Positions 24,532 through 33,253 of a DNA stretch of 64,000 nt are shown in pieces. Source of the stretch: Rhodococcoides fascians A25f (GTDB taxonomy: Bacteria > Actinomycetota > Actinomycetes > Mycobacteriales > Mycobacteriaceae); contig NZ_CP049744.1 in assembly GCF_000760935.2 (NCBI RefSeq), positions 1,116,001 to 1,180,000 on the forward strand, given 5' to 3'. Made by a program: the position numbers and the translations under genes. Each line of letters starts with the position of its first letter. Position 1 is the stretch's first letter. The notes below the pieces were generated by a model, which was not told where the DNA came from, searched no databases, and worked only from the letters and a program-made list of their open reading frames with translations.

Positions 24532-25332
24532 TCAGTCCGAGAGTGATGCTGTGCCGTCGTAACCTGCGACAGCTTTCTTCGCGGAGCAGACGGCTTCGGC
24601 AATGTTGTTTCGGTTCTGATCGATGAACAGTTGATCTCGCGTATAGAGGGCACCATGCGCGTGCGCGAGCCCTCCGCTGGTTGCGTTCTTCATTGCCGCG
24701 AGTCTGGCGATGACGATGTCTGGGAGTTCGGCAGTCCGAGGGTCGGGATAGATCGTGAAGATTCGGCGCAGCCTGTCCCATCGATCGGTGTCCGGGGACC
24801 ATCCTCCGTCGGAGAAGTTGTCGGCACTGCAGAGTGGCGCGAATCGATAGGCGAAGTAGGCCAGGTCGTCGATGCGACGGCCCGGTCCAGCTTCGTCGAA
24901 ATCGATCAACGCGACGGCTGTGGATCCCTCGAAGACGAAGTTGTACGGAGCTGCATCCCAGTGGCAGATCACCTCGGGGTCGACGCCGTCGGGTAGGTGT
25001 CGCGCATGGCCGTCGGGCAACTGCACACCGATGGTGAGGTCGTGTAATCGACGTAAGATCCGGACAGCGCTCTCCAGAGCTTCGACGCTGCGAATGGCGG
25101 CCGGCATCGGGTAGTTCCCGGCAGTCCCATGTCGATACGTGAGTATTTCTCGACCCTGGCCATCCACCCCCAGAAATCGCGGAGCGTAGGGATAGCCCTT
25201 GCGCTCCAACTCCTTTAGGAGACTGTGTACGGCAGACGAGTGGTCTCCCGTTACTCGACGCACCGTCTCGGCGACCCGATGAACGACGGTGCTGTTGCCT
25301 CCCGACAACGGCATTTCCGTCTCGTACTTCAT
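24532..25332 (-). CDS. aminoglycoside phosphotransferase (APH)-family kinase-like protein
   Basis: A 266-residue protein with the APH/choline-kinase catalytic signature HWDAAPYN (His124, Asp126, Asn131) and the metal-binding DFD (Asp144-Asp146) in ALIDFDEAGPGRRIDDLAY. The N-lobe (about residues 1-95) is present. The family phosphorylates aminoglycosides, choline, homoserine, methylthioribose and other alcohols. Location beside sulfur operons might hint at a metabolite kinase, but nothing in the sequence decides this. It is divergent from the second riboswitch operon. Confidence 0.8.
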   Translation of the reverse strand: MKYETEMPLSGGNSTVVHRVAETVRRVTGDHSSAVHSLLKELERKGYPYAPRFLGVDGQGREILTYRHGTAGNYPMPAAIRSVEALESAVRILRRLHDLTIGVQLPDGHARHLPDGVDPEVICHWDAAPYNFVFEGSTAVALIDFDEAGPGRRIDDLAYFAYRFAPLCSADNFSDGGWSPDTDRWDRLRRIFTIYPDPRTAELPDIVIARLAAMKNATSGGLAHAHGALYTRDQLFIDQNRNNIAEAVCSAKKAVAGYDGTASLSD

Positions 25333-25395
25333 GCTTCTACGTTCTCATGTCGATGTAGGAGTGCAGGCGGGAAACCGCCCCGATCTTCACCCAAG

Positions 25396-25425
25396 TTGGC
25401 AACTGCGCGGACCCTCTCGTAGTAT
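25396..25425 (+). promoter_or_regulatory. promoter of the second riboswitch operon
   Basis: TTGGCA at 25396-25401 and TAGTAT at 25420-25425 with an 18-base spacer. The expected start, about 25432, lies just before riboswitch helix P1. No copy of the sulfur-locus palindrome is evident here. Confidence 0.6.
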
Positions 25426-25436
25426 CGAACACGTAG

Positions 25437-25529
25437 GACCATCCAGAGCGACCGAGAGACCTGGCTCTATGACGTCGCAGCAACCCCCCGCTTGTCGGGT
25501 GAGGGTGCTACCGCCGGGACCGATGGAGG
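25437..25529 (+). ncRNA. SAM-I (S-box) riboswitch
   Basis: Closely similar to the element at 14654. P1 strands are CCATC (25439-25443) and GATGG (25522-25526). Between them are AGAGCGACCGAGAGACC, GGCTCTATGACGTCGCAGC, AACC, a hairpin and GGTGCTACCGCC. As in the first copy, P1 overlaps GGAGG (25525-25529), the Shine-Dalgarno of a leader ORF starting at 25538. It precedes a Dpp-type ABC transporter and monooxygenase operon. Confidence 0.92.
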
Positions 25530-25537
25530 AAACGCAC

Positions 25538-25630
25538 GTGAATACCCGAGTAGCTGCAGGCTTCGTCACCGGTTGTCGCCGGCTCCATCTCGATTTGTGC
25601 CGTCTGAACGGTTCGACCTGTCTTAGCTGA
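25538..25630 (+). CDS. cysteine-containing leader peptide after the second SAM riboswitch
   Basis: A GTG-started 30-codon ORF: MNTRVAAGFVTGC then RRLHLDLCRLNGSTCLS. It has three Cys codons and the RRxHxDLCR core known from actinobacterial leader peptides ahead of sulfur genes. GGAGG is eight bases upstream and shared with riboswitch P1. It ends about 120 bases before the binding-protein gene. Inferred role: cysteine-dependent attenuation coupled to SAM control. Confidence 0.75.
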   Translation: MNTRVAAGFVTGCRRLHLDLCRLNGSTCLS

Positions 25631-25690
25631 CATTTCGGCACCGTACTTTTCGACACCACACCTCATCATCTGCACGTACTCCTTCCTGGG
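25631..25690 (+). promoter_or_regulatory. C-rich, G-poor stretch after the leader ORF, possible Rho-loading site
   Basis: Between the leader stop and the binding-protein gene the RNA is pyrimidine-rich with few G residues (for example CACCACACCTCATCATC), unlike the flanking sequence. This is what a Rho utilisation site looks like. It would be exposed when the leader is not occupied by ribosomes. Confidence 0.3.
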
Positions 25691-25749
25691 CACACGTGGC
25701 TCGGACGCCGGAGTTCTCGTGCGATCGACCAGATACCGGAGACACCCAC

Positions 25750-27366
25750 GTGTCCACTCGCCCTGTTCTTCTGGTGGCCGGAGTAATCGCCGCCACCGCC
25801 ACACTGCTCGCCGGGTGCGCAGGTAGCGCCAACACCTCGGCCGCCGACGCGGGCCCACCGCAGTCCGGAGGGACGCTGCGTTACGGACTGTCCGGGGCTC
25901 CTACCTGCTCCGACCCGGCTCAGGCGGGTACGAATCAAACCATCTACGTCACCCGGCAGGTGGTCGATTCGCTTACCGACCAGAACCCTGAAACCGGAGA
26001 AGTCGAGCCATGGTTGGCCGAGAGTTGGGAGGTCGGTGCCGACGCGAAGTCCTTCACCTTCCAGCTGAAGGACGGTGTGACGTTCAGTGACGGCACCCCG
26101 CTCGACGCCACCGCCGTGAAGGACAATTTCGACGCCATCACCGGCACCCTCGGTGCTGCCAAGGCTCCGCTTGCTGCCAGTTACCTGACCGGATATCAAG
26201 GTGCCACTGTCGTTGACCCCCTCACCATTCGCATCGACTTCTCGGCACCCAATGCGCAGTTCCTGCAGGCGAGTTCGACGCCTCAACTCGGAATTCAATC
26301 CATCGCGACCTCGGCGCAGTCGGCTGAGTCGCGGTGCTTGGGTACCAACGTCGGATCGGGACCGTTCACCTACGCGGACTATCAACAGGACCGTTCCGTC
26401 ACTCTGGCCAAGCGAAGCGGATACAACTGGGGCTCTGCGGTATTCGGTCACGAGGGCGAGGCCTACCTGGACCGCATCGAGTTCACCATCGTGCCCGAAT
26501 CGGGTGTCCGTACCGGAAGCCTGTCCTCCGACCAGCTCGACGCCGTCAGCGATGCACTACCGCAGGACGCTCCACAGATCGAGGCGACCGGTGGCCGGAT
26601 CCTGACGGCATCCAATCCGGGCGTTCCGTTCGGCATTCAGCCCAACGTCACTCGCGGTGCGCTACAGGACCCCGCCGTCCGGACGGCCTTGGTGCCGGCG
26701 ATCAACCGTCAGGAACTCGTCGATACGGTCTTGGGACCGGACTTCCGAACGGCGACAAGCACGTTGGCCAGCGCCACGCCGGGGTACGTCGAACTCGCCG
26801 ATGTCACCTACGATCCCGAGAAGGCGAAGTCGCTGCTCGACGCGGCTGGATGGGTTCCCGGTGGGGACGGCATCCGTGAAAAGGACGGGCAGAGGCTGAG
26901 TTTCAAGGTCATGTATTCAGCGGTGTTTGCCGGCAACCAGGCGATTCTGGAGCTGACCCAGCAGCAATTGCGCGCGGTGGGTGTCGACCTACAGCTCGAG
27001 CTGGTCTCCACTTCGGAGGCGACGGCACGGCAAGGCACAAAGGACTACGACGCGACGTACTACAACAGCACCCGCGCCGACGGTGACATTCTGCGCACCT
27101 CGTTTGCCGTGGACGGTCGGAACTTGAACGCGCGCGGCCCGATTCCGGATTTGGATGCATTGTTGACGGAGCAGCTCTCGACCACCGACGTGGGGGCCCG
27201 CAACGAGATCCTCGCAACCGCGCAGCAGCAGGTGCTCGACAACGGATTGTGGATTCCCACGATCGAGCTGTCGCAGGCAGTCGGCGCGGCGTCGAAAGTG
27301 CAGGATCTCAAATTCGAGGCCTCCGCTCGCCTGCAGTTCTTCGACACTTGGCTGAGCGGGCAGTAG
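25750..27366 (+). CDS. Dpp/Opp/Nik-type ABC solute-binding lipoprotein
   Basis: A 538-residue SBP_bac_5 family protein. The GTG at 25750 begins a lipoprotein signal peptide ending ATLLAGC, preceded by GGAG. SGGTLRYGLSG starts the mature fold, LAESWEVGADAKSFTFQLKDGVTFSDGTPLDATAVKDNFD is the family core, and WVPGGDGIREKDGQRLSFKV is typical. The C-terminus LQFFDTWLSGQ matches that of the homologue at 41443. These proteins capture peptides, nickel, glutathione or opines. In this sulfur-regulated setting an organosulfur ligand is inferred. Confidence 0.9.
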   Translation: MSTRPVLLVAGVIAATATLLAGCAGSANTSAADAGPPQSGGTLRYGLSGAPTCSDPAQAGTNQTIYVTRQVVDSLTDQNPETGEVEPWLAESWEVGADAKSFTFQLKDGVTFSDGTPLDATAVKDNFDAITGTLGAAKAPLAASYLTGYQGATVVDPLTIRIDFSAPNAQFLQASSTPQLGIQSIATSAQSAESRCLGTNVGSGPFTYADYQQDRSVTLAKRSGYNWGSAVFGHEGEAYLDRIEFTIVPESGVRTGSLSSDQLDAVSDALPQDAPQIEATGGRILTASNPGVPFGIQPNVTRGALQDPAVRTALVPAINRQELVDTVLGPDFRTATSTLASATPGYVELADVTYDPEKAKSLLDAAGWVPGGDGIREKDGQRLSFKVMYSAVFAGNQAILELTQQQLRAVGVDLQLELVSTSEATARQGTKDYDATYYNSTRADGDILRTSFAVDGRNLNARGPIPDLDALLTEQLSTTDVGARNEILATAQQQVLDNGLWIPTIELSQAVGAASKVQDLKFEASARLQFFDTWLSGQ

Positions 27367-27370
27367 AGCT

Positions 27371-28351
27371 ATGACCCGCTACATCGGACAGCGAGTACTG
27401 CAGGCACTGGCAGTGCTGTGGGCTGCGTTCACGATCTCGTTCATCGTGCTCTTCCTCCTTCCCTCGGATCCGGTCAGTCTTGCCGTGGACTCGGCCGGCT
27501 CGGGCACCCCGGCCGACGCTGCGGCCATCGCCGAACTGCAGGCCCGCTACGGTCTCGATCAGCCGGTGCTGGTGCAGTACTGGCACTCGCTGGTCGGGGC
27601 CGTGCAGGGCGACTTCGGACTGTCCATCGCCACCGGCCAGCCGGTGACGACGGCCATTCTCGACGCGGTGCCCAGCACACTCGGCTTGGCGGGGACGGCC
27701 CTGGTGCTGGCGGTCGTGTTCGGATCCGCGGTGGCCTACGCCGCCACGTACACCCAGATCGTCTGGCTGAAGAACCTGCTGCTAGCGCTCCCACCGCTCG
27801 GGGTGGCGGTGCCGACGTTCTGGGTAGGACTACTGCTGCTGCAACTGTTCTCGTTCCGACTGCGCTGGTTTCCGGCGTTCGGTGACGCAGGCGCGGCGTC
27901 GTTGGTGTTGCCTGCGGTGACACTGGCATTGCCGACCGGTGCTGTCATCGCGCAGGTCCTGGCTACCAGCATGGCGACCACGTGGAAGCAGCCGTTCGTG
28001 GATGTGGCTCGGGCCAAGGGGGTCTCACGCATTCGGGTGCAGACGCGACACGTTCTGAGACTGTCCTCGATCCCGGCCTTCACGATTGCCGGAGTCTTGG
28101 TGGGCACCCTGCTGGCCGGATCGGTGGTGGTCGAGACGGTGTTCTCGCGCGCCGGAGTCGGACGGCTGACCCAGACATCGGTGCTGGCCCAGGATATTCC
28201 AGTGGTGCAAGGCATTGTCGTTCTGACCTCGCTTGTCTTCGTCCTGGTCAATCTCGCAGTCGACCTGCTCTATCCGCTGATCGATCCGCGCATCGTGCGC
28301 GAATACCGGCCCGTGCAGGCCAGTGCAGAACCGGAGAAAGCTCATGTCTGA
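27371..28351 (+). CDS. Dpp-type ABC transporter permease (DppB-like)
   Basis: A 326-residue permease with the DppB plan: an N-terminal helix (ALAVLWAAFTISFIVLFLLPSDPV), a large outer loop with RYGLDQPVLVQYW, about six membrane segments in total, and the EAA loop DVARAKGVSRIRVQTRHVLR. It begins five bases after the binding-protein stop and pairs with the next permease as the membrane channel. Confidence 0.9.
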   Translation: MTRYIGQRVLQALAVLWAAFTISFIVLFLLPSDPVSLAVDSAGSGTPADAAAIAELQARYGLDQPVLVQYWHSLVGAVQGDFGLSIATGQPVTTAILDAVPSTLGLAGTALVLAVVFGSAVAYAATYTQIVWLKNLLLALPPLGVAVPTFWVGLLLLQLFSFRLRWFPAFGDAGAASLVLPAVTLALPTGAVIAQVLATSMATTWKQPFVDVARAKGVSRIRVQTRHVLRLSSIPAFTIAGVLVGTLLAGSVVVETVFSRAGVGRLTQTSVLAQDIPVVQGIVVLTSLVFVLVNLAVDLLYPLIDPRIVREYRPVQASAEPEKAHV

Positions 28352-29237
28352 CATCCTGATTCGCGAGGCCGCCGTCCATTCGGCAGTTCCCCCGGTAGTC
28401 GAAGAAGCACCGGCACCCGCGCGGCGCCGGGGTCCCCGAGACGTGCTGAAGCACATCTGGCTCGGTGCCTCCGTGGTCGTGCTGTTGCTGGCTCTCGGGT
28501 TCGCGCTGTTCCCGTCCGTTTTCGCAAGCGGCGACCCGCTGGTGGGTACACCGGCGGACAAGCTCCAGGCGCCCAGCGCGTCGCATTGGTTCGGCACCGA
28601 CAACATCGGCCGTGACGTCTTCACCCGAGTGGTCCACGGTTCCGGACTGTCTCTGACGGCAACGCTGTTGGCAGTCGGTATCGCCCTGGTGGTCGGCTCG
28701 ATCATCGGTCTGGTTTCGGGTGCCGTCGGCGGATTAGTCGACGCGGTGCTGATGCGAATCGTCGATGTGTTGCTGTCGATTCCGACGCTGTTGCTCTCGC
28801 TGGCGCTGGTGACCGCTCTAGGCTTCGGCACCGTGAACGTCGCTATCGCCGTCGGCGTCACGCTGATTGCCAATTTCGCCAGAGTGATGCGCTCGGAGGT
28901 GCTGCGGGTACGCAGATCACTGTATGTCGAAGCGGCTTACGCCTCGGGTGTGCGGTGGTTCGATGTCTTCCGCAGGCACATCCTCAGAAACTCGTACGGC
29001 CCTGTGATCGCGCTCGCTGCAGTCGAATTCGGTATGGCAGTTCTCGCGGTATCGGCGCTGAGCTTCCTCGGCTTCGGCGCTGCTCCGCCCACCCCGGAGT
29101 GGGGATCGCTGATTTCCGAGGGCCGCAACTTCCTGGCCACCGCCTGGTGGATGACCACATTGCCGGGATTGGTGATCGTGGCCGTCGTCGTGTCCGCGCA
29201 CCGCCTAGGGCACGCACTTGAGAGGCGATCACAATGA
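28344..29237 (+). CDS. Dpp-type ABC transporter permease (DppC-like)
   Basis: A 297-residue permease with the DppC hallmark HWFGTDNIGRDVFTRVVHG after the first membrane segment, and the EAA loop YVEAAYASGVRWFDVFRRHILRN. The C-terminal GAAPPTPEWGSLISEGRNFL is typical. The ATG at 28344 overlaps the dppB-like stop by eight bases. A longer start seven codons upstream is possible but less likely. Confidence 0.9.
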   Translation: MSDILIREAAVHSAVPPVVEEAPAPARRRGPRDVLKHIWLGASVVVLLLALGFALFPSVFASGDPLVGTPADKLQAPSASHWFGTDNIGRDVFTRVVHGSGLSLTATLLAVGIALVVGSIIGLVSGAVGGLVDAVLMRIVDVLLSIPTLLLSLALVTALGFGTVNVAIAVGVTLIANFARVMRSEVLRVRRSLYVEAAYASGVRWFDVFRRHILRNSYGPVIALAAVEFGMAVLAVSALSFLGFGAAPPTPEWGSLISEGRNFLATAWWMTTLPGLVIVAVVVSAHRLGHALERRSQ

Positions 29238-30832
29238 GCCCCATTCTCGAAGTAGAGAATCTGCACGTCAATTACGGTGAGACGACCGCCGTCTCCGGCA
29301 TCGGGTTCACCGTCGACCGCGGTGAAGTGGTGGCCGTGGTCGGTGAATCGGGCTCCGGGAAGTCGACGACTGCCCACGCCCTCATCGGTCTGCTCTCGGG
29401 TTCCGGCCGCATCGTGGGCGGATCGGTAACGTTCGTCGGGCAGCGGCTCGACACAGCCTCGGACAAGACGTTGAACCGGTTGCGCGGCCGTCATATCGGG
29501 CTCGTCCCGCAGGATCCGACCACCTCGCTGAACCCGGTGGTTCGCGTCGGCGACCAGGTTGCCGAGGTGCTGCGGGTGCACGGTCTCGCAGATCGCCGGT
29601 CCGCGAAGGTCGAGGCAATTCGCATCCTCACCGAAGCGGGTCTGGACAACCCCGAGGTGCGGGCGCGGCAGTATCCGCAGGACCTGTCCGGTGGGCAGCG
29701 TCAGCGCGTACTGATCGGAATCGCTCTCGCGTGCCGCCCGGAACTGGTGATCGCCGACGAGCCGACCAGCGCCCTGGACGTCACCGTGCAGCGACGCATC
29801 CTCGATCATCTCGACGCCAGGATCGCCGAGACCGGTGCCGCTGTCCTGCTGATCACTCATGACTTGGGCGTGGCTGCGGACAGAGCCGATCGCCTGATCG
29901 TCATGAGCGCGGGTCGGATTGTGCAAACCGGCCCCACCGCAGAGGTACTGGCGAACCCGACGCACGCGTACACACGTCAACTGTTGGCCGCTGCGCCGTC
30001 GCTGAATACGACCGTACGACCCGCGCGCACCACGGCAGCCGAACCGATCCTCACGGTCAGCAACGTCTCGAAGCGGTTCACCATAGGCCGCGGCATCCAC
30101 CTCGATGCGGTCAAGGGAGCCACGTTGACCGTCGAACGCGGGCGGACGGTCTCGCTCGTCGGCGAGTCCGGGTCCGGTAAGTCCACGTTGGCGCGCATCG
30201 CGATCGGCCTGGAGACCGCGTCGTCGGGTTCGGTCACGTTCGACGGCGTGGACATCACAGGTCTGCGTGGCAAGGCCAGGCGTGAACTGCGGCGGCGTGT
30301 TCAGATCGTCTATCAGAACCCGTACGCGTCACTGAACCCAAAGCTGCGCGTCGGCGAGATCGTGCGAGAACCGCTGGACGCGTTCAAGGTCGGTTCCTCG
30401 CGTGAGCGTTCCGAGCGTGCCCGAACGCTGCTGGATCAGGTAGCACTCACCAGCGACTACCTGGCCCGACGGCCGGCCGAGCTCTCGGGTGGGCAGCGCC
30501 AGCGCGTCGCCATCGCCCGAGCGTTGGCTCTCGCGCCGGAACTGGTGGTGCTCGACGAGCCGGTCTCGGCCCTGGATGTGTCTGTGCAGGCGCAGATCCT
30601 GACGCTGCTCGACGACCTCCAGTCGGAGCTGGGCCTGAGCTACCTCTTCATCTCGCACGATCTGGCCGTGGTCCGTCAGATCAGTGACACCGTGGCCGTC
30701 ATGCAATCCGGCGTCATCGTGGAATACGGCGACACCGCAGCATTGTTCGACAGTCCACAGCAGGATTACACCCGCGAGCTACTCGGGGCAATTCCCGGAA
30801 GCGCACACGAGAAAGCGAGCACCAGTGTCTGA
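29234..30832 (+). CDS. fused DppD-DppF ABC transporter ATP-binding protein
   Basis: A 532-residue protein with two complete ABC domains. The first has GESGSGKST, a LSGGQRQR signature and VIADEPTSALD. The second repeats GESGSGKST, LSGGQRQR and VVLDEPVSALD. Each half also has the peptide-transporter extension after Walker B. The fusion replaces separate DppD and DppF subunits. It overlaps the upstream gene by four bases and the downstream one by eight. Confidence 0.93.
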   Translation: MSPILEVENLHVNYGETTAVSGIGFTVDRGEVVAVVGESGSGKSTTAHALIGLLSGSGRIVGGSVTFVGQRLDTASDKTLNRLRGRHIGLVPQDPTTSLNPVVRVGDQVAEVLRVHGLADRRSAKVEAIRILTEAGLDNPEVRARQYPQDLSGGQRQRVLIGIALACRPELVIADEPTSALDVTVQRRILDHLDARIAETGAAVLLITHDLGVAADRADRLIVMSAGRIVQTGPTAEVLANPTHAYTRQLLAAAPSLNTTVRPARTTAAEPILTVSNVSKRFTIGRGIHLDAVKGATLTVERGRTVSLVGESGSGKSTLARIAIGLETASSGSVTFDGVDITGLRGKARRELRRRVQIVYQNPYASLNPKLRVGEIVREPLDAFKVGSSRERSERARTLLDQVALTSDYLARRPAELSGGQRQRVAIARALALAPELVVLDEPVSALDVSVQAQILTLLDDLQSELGLSYLFISHDLAVVRQISDTVAVMQSGVIVEYGDTAALFDSPQQDYTRELLGAIPGSAHEKASTSV

Positions 30833-31901
30833 CAAGCTGTTCCTGACCGCGATAGAGCTGAAAGGCACCGGCGCACATCCGCAGGCCTGGCGTCGTCCCG
30901 ATTCTCGCGCGGACGAGGCGTTCACCGCAGGGTTCTGGATCGACCAGCTCCAGACTGCAGACCGAGCGGGTATCGATCTCGCGTTCCTGGGCGATTCGAT
31001 TGCCAGTCGGACGCTCGAGGCCGCAGCCATCGCGGCCCGGGCAGCTGCCCTCACCGAGAAGATCGGGCTGGTGCCCACGATCACCGTCACGCACACCGAG
31101 CCGTTCCACATCTCGAAGCAGATCGCGAGCCTCGACTTCGCTTCCCACGGCCGGGCCGGATGGCAGGTCGAGGTGAGTCCGGGTGCCGAGCAAGCAGCGC
31201 TGTTCGGTCGGAAAGCGGAGCAGGACAACGGCAGCCTGTGGCGCGAGGCGGACGAGGCAATCGAGGTCGTCACCAGGCTCTGGGACAGCTGGGAGGACGA
31301 CGCGGAGATCCGCGATGTCGAGTCGGGGCGGTTCATCGACCGAGACAAGCTGCACTACATCGACTTCGAGGGTGAGAACTTCTCGGTCAAGGGTCCGTCG
31401 ATCACTCCGAGGTCTCCTCAAGGACAGTCGCTGGTCGTGATTCGCGGTGACTCCACGGAGTCCGTGTCGGTGGCCGCTGCGCGTGCCGACATCGTCCGCA
31501 TCGTCGCCGACACGGTCGAGGACGCGGCGACGACCGCCGGCCGCGTTCGACGGGCCGTCGTTGCCGAAGGCCGTGACCCGGCCGAGGTGTTCGTTCTGCT
31601 GGACGTGGAGACCTTGGTATCCGATTCTGCTGCTGAGGAACTCGCTCAGCTCGACAACTGGGCGGGGCACGTCAGGGCCGCTGAGGGCGTGTCGCATATC
31701 GGCGACTTGGCAGGCTTGCATCTCCTGCTCGGTTCCATCGAAGCGGCCGGCCTGGACGGTGTGACTCTGGTACCGCTCGCGTTGCCGTCGGGAATCCGAT
31801 CATTACCGGCCACCGACACCCGCAGCGGATCGACTCTGCGTGATCGTCTCGGCCTGACGCGTCCCGTCAATCGCTACGCACTCGAAGGGAAGAGCCTGTG
31901 A
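30825..31901 (+). CDS. short NtaA-like luciferase-family protein
   Basis: A 358-residue LLM-class protein, about 90 residues shorter than its neighbour. It keeps the family layout: IDLAFLGDSIA, IGLVPTITVTHTEPFHISKQIASLDFASHGRAGWQVEVSP, LHYIDFEGENFSVKGPSITPRSPQGQ and a C-terminus STLRDRLGL. The typical WNxVTS segment is altered to WQVEVSP, and the C-terminal half of the barrel is shortened. It may be a monooxygenase for a different substrate or a partner subunit of the full-length enzyme immediately downstream. The GTG at 30825 overlaps the ATPase stop. Confidence 0.8.
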   Translation: MSDKLFLTAIELKGTGAHPQAWRRPDSRADEAFTAGFWIDQLQTADRAGIDLAFLGDSIASRTLEAAAIAARAAALTEKIGLVPTITVTHTEPFHISKQIASLDFASHGRAGWQVEVSPGAEQAALFGRKAEQDNGSLWREADEAIEVVTRLWDSWEDDAEIRDVESGRFIDRDKLHYIDFEGENFSVKGPSITPRSPQGQSLVVIRGDSTESVSVAAARADIVRIVADTVEDAATTAGRVRRAVVAEGRDPAEVFVLLDVETLVSDSAAEELAQLDNWAGHVRAAEGVSHIGDLAGLHLLLGSIEAAGLDGVTLVPLALPSGIRSLPATDTRSGSTLRDRLGLTRPVNRYALEGKSL

Positions 31902-33253
31902 CGAAGAAGCAGATACATCTAGGTGCCCATTTCCCTGGCGTCAACAACACCACCGTCTGGGCCGATCCGGAATCGAAGAGCCAGATCGAGTTCGACTCGT
32001 TCGTACATCTCGCCGAATCGGCCGAACGCGGCCTGTTCGACTTCTTCTTCCTCGCCGAAGGATTGCGACTGCGAGAGCATCGCAACAAGATTCACGATCT
32101 CGACGTGGTCGGTCGACCGGATACGCTCACCGTCCTCAACGCTCTCGCATCGGTGACGACCAAGCTCGGACTGGCCGGGACGATCAACACCACGTTCAAC
32201 GAACCGTTCGAGCTCGCCAAACAGTTCTCGTCGCTGGACCACCTGTCCGACGGTAGGGCGGCATGGAACATGGTGACGTCCTCGGACGCGTTCACCGGCG
32301 AGAATTTTCGGCGGGGCGGCTATCTCGATCGGGCGGATAGGTACGTGCGCGCCAACGAGATCATCGACGTCGCGCGAAAGCTCTGGGACTCCTGGCAGTC
32401 CGACGCATTGGTCGTCGACCGCGAGCGGGGAATCTTCGGTCGCGAGTCCGAAATCCGCGCAGTCTCGCATTCAGGTCCGCAATTCGATGTGCAGGGTCGC
32501 TTCACGCTGCCGCGCAGTCCGCAGGGGCATCCGGTTCTGTTGCAAGCGGGCGATTCCGACGAGGGCCGCGAGTTCGGCGCCGCCAAGGCCGACGCCATCT
32601 TCACCATCCACGGCACGCTCGAGGACGGACAGAAGTTCTACTCCGACGTCAAGGGTCGGCTCGCCAAGTACGGCCGCGAACACGACGACCTGAAGGTGCT
32701 GCCCGCGGCGACCTTCGTGCTCGGCGACTCTGCGCAGGATGCTGCCGAGAGGGCGCACCACATCCGGCATCAGCAGGTCAGCGGTAAGACGGCTATCTCG
32801 TTCCTCGAACAGGTGTGGGGACAGGACCTGTCCGCGTACGACCCGGACGGGCCTTTGCCCGACATCGAACCCAGCGGCGAGGTGTCCATCACCCGTGGCC
32901 GTGCGCGACACGGAGACCCCAGAACCATTGCCCAGCAGTATCGCGAGCGCGCCGAAGCAGACAACCTGAGCATTCGTGAACTGATAATCGCGATGACGAC
33001 GCGGCAGCAGTTCGTCGGAACCCCTGCGCAGGTGGCCGAGGAAATCGACAGTTACGTGCAGAACAACGCGAGCGACGGCTTCATCCTCGTCCCGCACATC
33101 ACCCCAGCCGGCCTCGATGAATTCGTCGACAAGGTGATTCCGGAACTTCAGGACCGCGGCAGCTTCCGCACCGAATACGCCGGAACCACCTTGCGCGACC
33201 ATCTCGGTCTGCGTCACCCGTACGAACAGCGTCAAGGAGTGCGAGCATCATGA
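31898..33253 (+). CDS. NtaA/SnaA/DszA-family FMNH2-dependent monooxygenase
   Basis: A 451-residue full-length member. Visible are IHLGAHFPGVNNTTVW, GLFDFFFLAEGLRLR, LSDGRAAWNMVTSSDAF, NFRRGGYLDRADRYVRANE, FTLPRSPQGHPVLLQAGDSDEGR and the C-terminus RGSFRTEYAGTTLRDHLGL. It starts at a GTG overlapping the upstream stop by four bases. It should oxygenate an imported organosulfur compound with FMNH2 from a reductase encoded elsewhere. Confidence 0.9.
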   Translation: MTKKQIHLGAHFPGVNNTTVWADPESKSQIEFDSFVHLAESAERGLFDFFFLAEGLRLREHRNKIHDLDVVGRPDTLTVLNALASVTTKLGLAGTINTTFNEPFELAKQFSSLDHLSDGRAAWNMVTSSDAFTGENFRRGGYLDRADRYVRANEIIDVARKLWDSWQSDALVVDRERGIFGRESEIRAVSHSGPQFDVQGRFTLPRSPQGHPVLLQAGDSDEGREFGAAKADAIFTIHGTLEDGQKFYSDVKGRLAKYGREHDDLKVLPAATFVLGDSAQDAAERAHHIRHQQVSGKTAISFLEQVWGQDLSAYDPDGPLPDIEPSGEVSITRGRARHGDPRTIAQQYRERAEADNLSIRELIIAMTTRQQFVGTPAQVAEEIDSYVQNNASDGFILVPHITPAGLDEFVDKVIPELQDRGSFRTEYAGTTLRDHLGLRHPYEQRQGVRAS

